Source: an uncultured Verrucomicrobia subdivision 3 bacterium (GTDB taxonomy: Bacteria; Verrucomicrobiota; Verrucomicrobiia; Limisphaerales; UBA11358). Taken from it: a stretch of DNA of 41,443 nt. Positions 31,308 through 37,900 of this stretch are shown here, in pieces. Made by a program: the position numbers and the translations under genes. The notes under the pieces were generated by a model. That model was not told where the DNA came from. It saw only the letters and a list, made by a program, of their open reading frames with translations, and searched no databases. Where the stretch lies: NCBI GenBank assembly GCA_903944085.1, contig CAJAQO010000218.1:1-41443 (forward strand). Direction: 5' to 3'. The number at the start of each line of letters is the position of its first letter. Positions within the stretch are counted from its first letter, which is position 1.

Positions 31308-31387
31308 GGCTGATTTCGGCGGTCAGGAGACTCGAACTTCTGGTGGGCTATCACCCACTGGCACTAATGCCTCCGCCGAAATCAGCC
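31308..31387 (-). other. 80-nt cloverleaf-forming inverted repeat, candidate structured RNA
   Basis: Perfect 15-bp outer arms, GGCTGATTTCGGCGG (31308-31322) and CCGCCGAAATCAGCC (31373-31387), enclose 50 nt. Read on the minus strand these 50 nt hold three further hairpins in order: GGCA-TTAG-TGCC; GTGGG-TGATAG-CCCAC; and CAGAAG-TTCGAGT-CTCCTG with one mismatch. The last loop, TTCGAGT, fits the tRNA T-loop consensus. The plan is that of a tRNA cloverleaf, but with a 15-bp acceptor-like stem, a 4-nt D-type loop and a 6-nt anticodon-type loop. It is therefore not a normal tRNA. It lies just beyond the terminator of the 57-aa ORF. Confidence 0.45.
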
Positions 31388-31388
31388 G

Positions 31389-31428
31389 CAAAAAAACCGG
31401 CGTCGGTTCCTCCACCTGAACGCCGGTT
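31389..31428 (-). terminator. Rho-independent terminator after the 57-aa ORF
   Basis: Read on the minus strand, AACCGGCGT, a 16-nt loop and ACGCCGGTT form a perfect 9-bp stem (arms 31420-31428 and 31395-31403), followed by a run of at least six T. It lies 45 bp after the small ORF's stop and supports that ORF being transcribed. Confidence 0.85.
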
Positions 31429-31472
31429 CCTGCGGTCAACCGTTGCACGCGAGGCAACGATTGCGGGTTGGC

Positions 31473-31646
31473 TTAATGCTGCTTGTGCGCCTGGCGGCGC
31501 GGAGCTTTCGGCGATGCCGGAGGCGTCGCGTGGGCAGGGGCGGTCGTTGGGGCCGTGGCCGGGGCGTTCGCGGGACATTTCTGCGCGCAAACCGGTGTGG
31601 CCGGGCTGGTCGCGGTCGTTGTTTTGGTGTTGTTTGATTCGTTCAT
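31473..31646 (-). CDS. 57-aa Ala/Pro/Thr-rich small protein, unknown function
   Basis: On the minus strand the ATG at 31646 opens a 57-codon frame ending at TAA (31473). The N-terminus is MNESNNTKTTTATSPATPV, then C-A-Q-K-C (a Cys pair), then Ala/Pro/Thr repeats (APATAPTTAPAHATPP) and a basic end (KAPRRQAHKQH). The upstream DNA is AT-rich, the stop is followed by a strong terminator, and the composition looks non-random. No signal peptide or membrane segment is seen. The family is not recognised. A low-complexity linker-like or nucleic-acid-binding role (basic tail) is only a guess. Confidence 0.5.
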   Translation of the reverse strand: MNESNNTKTTTATSPATPVCAQKCPANAPATAPTTAPAHATPPASPKAPRRQAHKQH

Positions 31647-32125
31647 AATAATTTAGATTTTCAGTTTTCTGGTTGTTTCTACTCAACCGGCTTTCCTCAA
31701 TGCATTCGACATGCCAATCCACATATGATGCCCCGATCATTGGAATTTGGCCGATTCCGATGGGGTCAACCTCAGAACTGGATTGTTGCAAATTCGTCGT
31801 TTACTAAATTTCATAATTTGAATGACGAGATTTCGTTCCCCGTGTCGTGCGGTCAAAAGTGCCATCGAAGAAATTTCCCGATGATTTCAGGGAGATTATG
31901 TGATTTTTTCCGATAAACGGATTTGCTGGATAGGTTCAAATGGCAGGTCGTCAGAATTTCGCGGCTGGTCAAACTCTGGCACGAACCAGCAATTTTGCGG
32001 TTCGATCTTGGTCGCGAGCGTGGAAAACCGCTCCACCGGGCGCGATGGATCGGAACAATTGTTGCGGAGTTGTTCGCAAAAGATGTCAAGCATGAGGCCG
32101 CTTTTGATTTATGATATTCAGGTGA
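31647..32125. other. Intergenic region before the sigma-54 activator
   Basis: An AT-rich stretch of about 480 bp that should hold the promoters of the 57-aa ORF (minus) and the activator gene (plus). A TGGCACG match at 31977-31983 has its GC pair one base too close for a sigma-54 promoter. No other element is recognised. Confidence 0.4.
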
Positions 32126-33802
32126 ATGAATCGGGCTGGCAACCCGAACGTCCACCTGAACATGCGCTTGGCATCTGATTACAGACCAGAATTTGAATCC
32201 CTGGCCAACCTTCTTTTGGAGGTGGCTCAGGAACGTTCCATGGACCAATTGTTCAAGAAAGTGGTTCAACGCCTCGCAGAACGGCCTCACGTTTTTCTAG
32301 CCAGCCTCTGGTTGCTGGACAAGGGTGATCTTTGCCCGACGTGTCTGCTGCAGGCACAATGTTCAGACCGGAGCCGGTGTCTGCACTTGGTTGCCAGCGC
32401 CAAATCCCCGCTCGAAACTGCGGACGACGCACATTGGAATAGAATCGCGGAAAAATCCACCCGAATTCCTTATGGCTACGAGGGGATCGGCCAGGTCGTC
32501 TCCACCGGTCAGCCTTTCGTCAACCTCAAACCCGGGCAGGACGTCAGTGGGATCGGCGAGAACAACTGGGCCGCACAGGTCGGAATCCGCGGTTTGGATG
32601 TGCAACCGATCATTTTTAATGGCGAGACACTTGGCGTGGTGGCACTTTATAGCCGGATCATAACGCCCACCCAAGGGCCGACGTGGGTGCGCATCTTCGC
32701 CAATCACATCGCCGCCGCCATCATCAACGTCCGCGCCTTTGAGGAAAACGAGCGGCTCAAGCATCAGCTTGAGTTGGAGAACACCTATCTGCGGGAAGAA
32801 GTCAACGAAGCCAGGGCGTTTGGTGGCATCATTGGTCAAAGTCAGGAATTAAAATGTTTATTGCGCCAGGTGGAAAAAGTCGCCCGCACCGACGCCACAG
32901 TTTTGATCCTCGGCGAATCCGGCACGGGCAAGGAACTGGTGGCGCGGGAAATCCATAAATGCAGCCGCCGCAATCAGCGGCCGCTGATTCGCGTGAATTG
33001 CGCGTCCATCCCGAAAGAATTATACGAGAGCGAGTTTTTTGGACATGTGAAAGGCGCCTTCACGGGGGCCTTGAAAGATCGCGCCGGGCGTTTTGAGGCC
33101 GCCGACGGGGGCACCATGCTGCTCGATGAAGTTGGTGAAATCCCACCGGAGTTGCAGAGCAAATTTCTCCGGGTATTGCAGGAGAAACAATATGAGCGGG
33201 TGGGCGACGAGCGGACACGAACCGTGGATGTTCGCATCATTGCCGCAACCAATCGCAATTTAAAGCAGGACGTTGAGGCGGGGCGGTTTCGCCAGGATCT
33301 TTACTATCGCCTCAATGTATTTCCCATCGAGGTTGCGCCACTGCGAAAACGCAAGGATGATATTCCCTCGCTGGCGGCGCATTTTCTTGACCAGGCGATT
33401 CGCCGGCTGAACGTGCCATCGGCCCGGCTCACGCCTGCGAACTTGGTTCAATTGCAGACCCATGACTGGCCAGGCAATGTGCGCGAACTGCAAAACACCA
33501 TTGAGCGCGCGTTGATCCTGGCCCAAAATGGTGTTTTGAATTTTGATTTCTCGAAGGACGAAGGCCGATCAATCAGCACCCCGGCTCCGGCCGCGACGGG
33601 CCAGTCTGCCGCCGCCATCCTGACCGACATTGAGTTTCGGCAACATGAGCGCGAGAATGTTCTTTTGGCACTCAACCAAGCCGGGTGGAAAATCTTCGGG
33701 CCGGGCGGCGCGGCCGAATTGTTGGGCTTAAAATCAACGACTTTGGTTTCGCGGCTGAAACGGCTCGGCATCACGAAGCCGTCGAAAAATTCTGCCAACT
33801 GA
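32126..33802 (+). CDS. Sigma-54-dependent transcriptional activator with GAF domain
   Basis: A 558-aa enhancer-binding protein. Residues about 20-205 form a GAF-type sensor carrying a cysteine group, C70-x2-C73-x5-C79-x5-C85 (DLCPTC...QCSDRSRC). A short coiled linker follows (about 205-230). The AAA+ domain has Walker A GESGTGKE (263-270), the sigma-54 contact loop GAFTGA (310-315), Walker B GGTMLLDE (328-335) and the R-finger region (DLYYRLNVFPIEVAPLRKR). The C-terminus is a Fis-type helix-turn-helix (AAELLGLKSTTLVSRLKRLGI). It should activate sigma-54 promoters, probably including that of the next two genes. The ATG at 32126 is one choice; ATG at 32162 (MRLASDY) is also possible. Confidence 0.95.
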   Translation: MNRAGNPNVHLNMRLASDYRPEFESLANLLLEVAQERSMDQLFKKVVQRLAERPHVFLASLWLLDKGDLCPTCLLQAQCSDRSRCLHLVASAKSPLETADDAHWNRIAEKSTRIPYGYEGIGQVVSTGQPFVNLKPGQDVSGIGENNWAAQVGIRGLDVQPIIFNGETLGVVALYSRIITPTQGPTWVRIFANHIAAAIINVRAFEENERLKHQLELENTYLREEVNEARAFGGIIGQSQELKCLLRQVEKVARTDATVLILGESGTGKELVAREIHKCSRRNQRPLIRVNCASIPKELYESEFFGHVKGAFTGALKDRAGRFEAADGGTMLLDEVGEIPPELQSKFLRVLQEKQYERVGDERTRTVDVRIIAATNRNLKQDVEAGRFRQDLYYRLNVFPIEVAPLRKRKDDIPSLAAHFLDQAIRRLNVPSARLTPANLVQLQTHDWPGNVRELQNTIERALILAQNGVLNFDFSKDEGRSISTPAPAATGQSAAAILTDIEFRQHERENVLLALNQAGWKIFGPGGAAELLGLKSTTLVSRLKRLGITKPSKNSAN

Positions 33803-33876
33803 GTCTCCCGCTTCAGGCTGTTGCGCCGCCCGGTTCCAGACGAAAGTTCGTAGTCAGCCTACGCGAAATTGGAATT

Positions 33877-33890
33877 TGCGAACCTTCGCA
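33877..33890. promoter_or_regulatory. Inverted repeat, candidate activator binding site
   Basis: TGCGAA-CC-TTCGCA is a perfect 6-bp palindrome, 70 bp upstream of the possible -24 element. This fits an enhancer site for a Fis-type activator dimer, but the distance and sequence are only suggestive. Confidence 0.35.
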
Positions 33891-33959
33891 GCCTCTCAGG
33901 GAACCATTTCAAAGGCTCCACTATGTTCGGGTTCAGCGACTTGCGCCTCAAAATGCGTT

Positions 33960-33975
33960 TGGCACGCGACATGAT
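33960..33975 (+). promoter_or_regulatory. Partial sigma-54-like promoter before the AhpD/HPr pair
   Basis: TGGCACG at 33960-33966 is a perfect -24 element. Four bases later comes ATGAT, against TTGCW expected at -12; the G is in place but the following C is A. It lies about 60 bp before the ATG at 34036 and right after the sigma-54 activator gene. The -12 mismatch makes it weak or false. Confidence 0.4.
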
Positions 33976-34035
33976 AAAAGAGTTCTGACGGTAAAAACAA
34001 ATACAAGTCGGAAACCATCGCAAACCAAAACAATT

Positions 34036-34611
34036 ATGTGGCGTTTAACTCCCATAGACGACGAACATTTTGTTCAGGCATTCCCAAGCATCGCCGGCAA
34101 GCGTCCACCTTCGGCCAACGATGAACCGTTTTTCCTCCGACTCCTGGCCAAATCGCCGGCATCCATGAAGGCTTACCTTCTGGCTGAAGAAGCGCTCGGG
34201 AATGGACGGCTGACACTCCATCAACGCGAGGAGATTTCGCTCGCCGTCGCGGAGATCAATGGCTCGAATTACTGTTTGGCGACGCACGAGCTGGCCGGCA
34301 AACAGGCGGGCTTAAGCGACGAGGAGGTCACACTGGCGCGGAAAGCCTGGTCAAACGACGCGAAAACCAAGGCCATGTTGCATTTTGTCCAAGCGGTCGT
34401 GCTCCAACGCGGCGAAATCAGCGACGATGACTTTTCGGCCCTGCGAACCGCCGGATTTGCCGAGGCTGAAATCATTGAGATACTGGCCAATGTCGTGCTG
34501 AACATTTTTACGAATTATTTCAACCTGCTCGCCCAGACCGATCTGGATCATCCCCTTTCAAGACCAGACTGGAAAGATCGGCCATACAATCTGCCAAATC
34601 AAAGCGCATGA
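34036..34611 (+). CDS. AhpD/carboxymuconolactone decarboxylase (CMD) family protein
   Basis: A 191-aa helical protein of the AhpD-like alkylhydroperoxidase/CMD superfamily. The active-site segment is REEISLAVAEINGSNYCLATHELA: the Glu and His are present (H84). Of the usual C-x2-C pair only the second Cys (C80) remains; the first position is S77. The family's peroxidase members need both cysteines, so it may be a CMD-like non-peroxidase or act differently. The frame is open far upstream to 33685, but the ATG at 34036 gives a normal length. Its stop overlaps the start of the HPr gene by four bases (ATGA), so the two are translationally coupled. Confidence 0.88.
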   Translation: MWRLTPIDDEHFVQAFPSIAGKRPPSANDEPFFLRLLAKSPASMKAYLLAEEALGNGRLTLHQREEISLAVAEINGSNYCLATHELAGKQAGLSDEEVTLARKAWSNDAKTKAMLHFVQAVVLQRGEISDDDFSALRTAGFAEAEIIEILANVVLNIFTNYFNLLAQTDLDHPLSRPDWKDRPYNLPNQSA

Positions 34612-34991
34612 GTGCAGTTTTAACATCTGACAATGTTCCACCAACGGCACCGCAGATTGCCATGCCGGTCGAGACCGGCACGGTCAGGCAGGTCTTTGTG
34701 CTTGAAAATCGCCAAGGCCTGCATTGCCGGCCGGCCGCATTGCTGATCAACACCATAAAGGACCTGGCGTGCGAAGTGAGGGTGGAAAGCAACGGGGCCG
34801 TCGCCAACGGGAGAAGTCTCTTCGATTTGATGAGTTTGGCGGCGGGCTTCAGAACGACAATTGCATTTACCATCACGGGGCCGGAGGCACAAAAAGCCAT
34901 GGCCGCAATCCAACGCCTCTTTGAGAATAGATTTGCCGAGGCCTACGATGAAGATCATCCATTGAGCAACGCACGGATGCCGGTTTTATAG
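34608..34991 (+). CDS. HPr-like phosphocarrier protein
   Basis: A 127-aa protein with the HPr fold (about residues 28-112) and a ~25-aa N-terminal extension. The phosphorylated His is H39 in GLHCRPA; the usual motif is GLHARPA, so the next residue is Cys40 here. The regulatory-Ser region reads NGRSLFDLMSLAAG, with S70 in the place of the HprK target Ser46. HPr transfers phosphate between enzyme I and IIA proteins or acts in regulation. No enzyme I, IIA or HprK gene is in the window. The start overlaps the CMD gene's stop (34608-34611). Both lie after a sigma-54 activator, reminiscent of PTS-Ntr links, but that is inference. Confidence 0.9.
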   Translation: MSAVLTSDNVPPTAPQIAMPVETGTVRQVFVLENRQGLHCRPAALLINTIKDLACEVRVESNGAVANGRSLFDLMSLAAGFRTTIAFTITGPEAQKAMAAIQRLFENRFAEAYDEDHPLSNARMPVL

Positions 34992-35175
34992 GTGATTTAC
35001 GAACCTCCTGACGATCAGCTTCGGTTCGAGTAGCGTGAAATTTGTGCGCTTTGAAAACGGTCAGAAGGAATCACTCCGGGAACATTTGGGAACACGATGG
35101 TTTGGCTTCACGACATCAGTCATGCCTATTGCACCGGCCGCGCGGCCGAATTGCTGAAACGTCATATAGCGCAGC

Positions 35176-35540
35176 TTAATTTGGCGGTCTGGCATCTGGG
35201 CGGCGGCGGCTCCACCACGGCGGTGCGACACGCCACAGCCATTGCGACCACTTCGGGTTGCCCCGCCAATCTTTTTTCCAATCCGCCAGCGACGGCAGGG
35301 TGACTTCTCCGTGTTTCGCATACGCCGGATGCACCGCCTTGGAATTATGCCCCAGCGCCGGTTGCGCGAACCGCTCCGGGAAGCTGCATTTCAAAGCCCT
35401 TTCCGCCCAAACGTATCTATAGCTGTGTAGTGAGATGCCCTGAATTCCCAGACCCTGGCAGCGTTGCTTGAACTCGGTTGCCCGGTCGCCGGAGCGAATT
35501 CTGGACAGATACGGGAACAACACCCCGGCGCTACTTTGGG
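35176..35540 (-). pseudogene. Tyrosine recombinase (integrase) C-terminal remnant
   Basis: On the minus strand the frame reads SGDRATEFKQRCQGLGI, then SLHSYRYVWAERA (the H-x2-R of the catalytic set), LGHNSKAVHPAYAKH (His/Trp-position residue plus the nucleophilic Tyr) and TLPSLADWKK. These are the last parts of a phage-type tyrosine recombinase catalytic domain. The N-terminal DNA-binding domain and the first catalytic Arg are absent, because upstream DNA changes to an AT-rich repeat. A nonsense read-through tail follows. It is an inactive remnant of a mobile element. Confidence 0.7.
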
Positions 35541-35544
35541 TGTT

Positions 35545-35623
35545 GTCCTAATCTTAATCTTGCTCTTAATCGTAAGAGTTGTTTGAAGCGGATTAAGATT
35601 ACGATGACGATTAGGCTTAGGAC
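35545..35623. repeat. AT-rich inverted repeat at the integrase remnant
   Basis: GTCCTAATCTTAATC (35545-35559) and GATTAGGCTTAGGAC (35609-35623) match as inverted arms in 13 of 15 positions. Between them lies a perfect small hairpin, CTCTTA-ATCG-TAAGAG (35563-35578). The 'TTAAGATTACGA' wording is of the same type as dispersed repeats in other genomes. It abuts the truncated integrase. Confidence 0.6.
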
Positions 35624-35789
35624 ATTGCCAGCATGCGTGTTTAATTGTCACATCGTTTACAAACTTGGACGAGGACGCGAGAAACCGATCCGCACGCTTT
35701 TACAGACCGGCTCTTACTGGTTAATCATTTCAGCCTGGCTTGAGGCGCAAAATAAAGCGAACCAGAATCAGGGATTTTACGGTTAAACT

Positions 35790-36200
35790 TCAGTGCCAAT
35801 AGCCGTATCCGCGATAATAGCCGCCATGATAATAACCCGGTCCCCAGCCCCACACCGGCCACGGATTAACATACACCGCCGGATAAACCGCCGGACTCTG
35901 CTCCACAACGGTGGTGGTGGTTGGGGCCGGCGACTTGTTGACAGAGGTGATCAGGGCATTGAGAACCGTCTCACTGACCCCGGCATTTTTCAGGGCGATG
36001 ATCTGGTCGGCGGTCAACGTGTAGCGAGTGCTGGAGTTTTGGATCTGGTTGACTATCACCGAATCGCTGACGTGGGCCTGCACCATGGATTGAACCTGCG
36101 CGATGGAAGGTCCCGGCGGCGGCCCGCTGACCGTGGTTGTGCGCGTCACGCAGCCGGTCAACAAAAGTCCCGCCAAAGGCCACAAGTATTTAATCTTCAT
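35790..36200 (-). CDS. Small lipoprotein with Tyr/Gly/Trp-rich tail
   Basis: A 136-aa protein from the ATG at 36200 (MKIKYLWPLAGLLLTGC). The lipobox LLTGC gives a lipidated Cys at about residue 17. The middle has VQSMVQAHVSDSVIVNQI and ADQIIALKNAGVSETVLNAL, helical repeats in the style of SHOCT-like or UBA-like units. The C-terminus is low-complexity and aromatic (PVWGWGPGYYHGGYYRGYGYWH). The family is seen as 'hypothetical lipoprotein' in many Verrucomicrobia; the function is unknown. The longer frame upstream is repeat DNA, not protein. Two small hydrophobic or regulatory units suggest envelope stress, but this is only a guess. Confidence 0.8.
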   Translation of the reverse strand: MKIKYLWPLAGLLLTGCVTRTTTVSGPPPGPSIAQVQSMVQAHVSDSVIVNQIQNSSTRYTLTADQIIALKNAGVSETVLNALITSVNKSPAPTTTTVVEQSPAVYPAVYVNPWPVWGWGPGYYHGGYYRGYGYWH

Positions 36201-36270
36201 CCCCGAATATAACAGGTTTAGGGCTTCAACGCAAACCCTTCGCCGAAGCGGTGCTGTCCTGATTTGAAGT

Positions 36271-36340
36271 GCGGCGACGCGTCGCCGCTGTCCGACTGGG
36301 AAACATGTCTCCCAGCTACAAAGCCCGGACATGTCCGCGC
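36271..36340. repeat. Triple-palindrome intergenic repeat
   Basis: Three palindromes follow each other: GCGGCGACGCGTCGCCGC (36271-36288, perfect), CTGGGAAACATGTCTCCCAG (36296-36315, one mismatch pair) and GCCCGGACATGTCCGCGC (36323-36340, one mismatch pair). The block lies upstream of the small lipoprotein gene and downstream of the GH30 gene. It looks like a dispersed intergenic repeat of this phylum. Confidence 0.7.
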
Positions 36341-36412
36341 ACTCCAAATTAGGAAACTGCCGCCGAATCGCGAAAGATCAGCCGGCGGTTGCAGACGAAC
36401 AAAGCGATCGCA

Positions 36413-37819
36413 TTACCAAAGATAGGTCCCCACGGCGCCGCCGTTCAGGGAAGCAACCGCCTGTCCATCCTGGCTATGGATATTGAATGTCTGGGGAGCC
36501 GGGCGATTGTTGAGCACAATCAAAATTCTTTTCCCGTCCGGAGTTTTGAAGGCCACGTTGGGCAGACTCTGCAAGTAGTTGGAGGCAATCCGAACCGAAC
36601 CCGGCCGGACGAATTTCGCGGCGTGCGCCATGATATAATAAGCCGCGTTGCGTGTCACCTGATTGCCATCAATGGTGACGGCTCCCAGACATCGGTCACA
36701 GCCACCCCGGTCGGTGTGCGGTTGGTATTTGGTATCGGCAGCCAGATTCCATTCCAATACGTTGCAACTCCAGTTGCGGGTCGCGCCAATGATCAAATCT
36801 CTGACGTGCTGATCCATCGCGTTTTTAATGCTGCTGCCCGCACCGACCCATTGCTCGGTAAAATAAAGATTTTTGTCCGGATGCGCGTTATGCACCTCGG
36901 TCAGCGCAGTGATCCTACCGGCGTATAAATGGAAAGCCGAGCCGGCCACATATTGTTTGACCGCCGGATCGTTTAGGATGGAGATCGGATATTCTGGATG
37001 GTCGCAATTGTGGTCGAACAAAATAATTTTGGTGTCAATCCCGGCGGCCTTGAATGCCGGGCCCAAATGGTTCTTGATGAAAATCGCCTCCTCGGGCGCC
37101 AGCATCAGCAGGCTGGGGTTGTTGTTGGGATTCAACGGCTCGTTCTGAACGGTGATCGCGTCGATTCTGATCCCCTCGGCTTTCATCTGCTCAACGTATT
37201 TTACAAAATACTTCGCATAGGCAGCATAAAACTCCGGCTTCATACTGCCGCCGCGAGTGTCCTGATTATCTTTCATCCAAGCCGGCGGCGACCAGGGCGA
37301 CCCTAAAATTTTAACGGCCGGATTGATCGCCAAAATTTCTTTTAAGACCGGAATCACATCCGCGCGGTCCGGGCCTAGGTTGAACTTCGTCAGGTTCGCA
37401 TCCGTTTCGCCGGCCGGCAAATCATCATAGGAAAAAGCATGGTCGTTCAAGTCGGAAGACCCAATGCTCAACCGCAGATAGCTGACGCCGATATTCGTGC
37501 CGTCGGTCGCGAAAAGTTCTTTCAAAAGCGCGGCACGACTCGTGGCGCTCATGCGCATCAGGTTCATGGCGCTGCCACCGGTCAGGCAACAACCAAAACC
37601 GTCCATGGTTTGGAACCGTTCAGCTTCATTCACCTCGATGGTTTGATTTCCGTTGGTGGCGTTTTCGAAGGCCAAGTCGGTGGTTTGGCTTTGAAACAAA
37701 ACTGATTGGTCCGGATCCGTCAGCCACAAATGAACCTGGGCAAAACCGCTCGCGGCGCTGGAGAACAAAGCCAGCAGCACGATGATATTCAGCGAAGCGC
37801 TTTTACGATTCGGCGGCAT
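36413..37819 (-). CDS. Secreted GH30 glycosidase (glucosylceramidase-like)
   Basis: A 468-aa GH30-type (clan A) enzyme. From the ATG at 37819 there is a signal peptide (LNIIVLLALFSSAASGFAQ). The acid/base Glu is E227 in TVQNEPLNP and the nucleophile E322 in YFTEQWVG. Other family segments are MDGFGCCLTGGSAMNL, GVSYLRLSIGSSD, ILGSPWSPPAWMKDN and HLYAG. The C-terminal beta domain ends QAVASLNGGAVGTYLW. GH30 covers glucosylceramidases, beta-1,6-glucanases and xylanases, so the substrate is open. It is the last gene of the tight minus-strand cluster; an ATG at 37891 would add a 24-aa non-signal leader. Confidence 0.93.
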   Translation of the reverse strand: MPPNRKSASLNIIVLLALFSSAASGFAQVHLWLTDPDQSVLFQSQTTDLAFENATNGNQTIEVNEAERFQTMDGFGCCLTGGSAMNLMRMSATSRAALLKELFATDGTNIGVSYLRLSIGSSDLNDHAFSYDDLPAGETDANLTKFNLGPDRADVIPVLKEILAINPAVKILGSPWSPPAWMKDNQDTRGGSMKPEFYAAYAKYFVKYVEQMKAEGIRIDAITVQNEPLNPNNNPSLLMLAPEEAIFIKNHLGPAFKAAGIDTKIILFDHNCDHPEYPISILNDPAVKQYVAGSAFHLYAGRITALTEVHNAHPDKNLYFTEQWVGAGSSIKNAMDQHVRDLIIGATRNWSCNVLEWNLAADTKYQPHTDRGGCDRCLGAVTIDGNQVTRNAAYYIMAHAAKFVRPGSVRIASNYLQSLPNVAFKTPDGKRILIVLNNRPAPQTFNIHSQDGQAVASLNGGAVGTYLW

Positions 37820-37900
37820 AATTTTTCGGCTTGGCAGCAATTCACCGCCGCTAAGATTTCTTTGCACTGGCTGCGAAAATAGTTGAGTCATTTCGCCGCG

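Noticed and set aside
31308-31387. Ordinary functional tRNA
   Set aside because: The outer stem is 15 bp instead of 7, the anticodon-like loop has 6 nt and the D-like loop 4 nt, so it cannot be a standard tRNA.
31977-31990. TGGCACG-type sigma-54 promoter upstream of the activator gene
   Set aside because: The GG-to-GC distance is one base short (nine instead of ten), which normally abolishes sigma-54 binding.
35790-36347. Longer 185-aa start for the small lipoprotein
   Set aside because: The extra N-terminus is encoded by the palindromic repeat; the lipobox needs the ATG at 36200.
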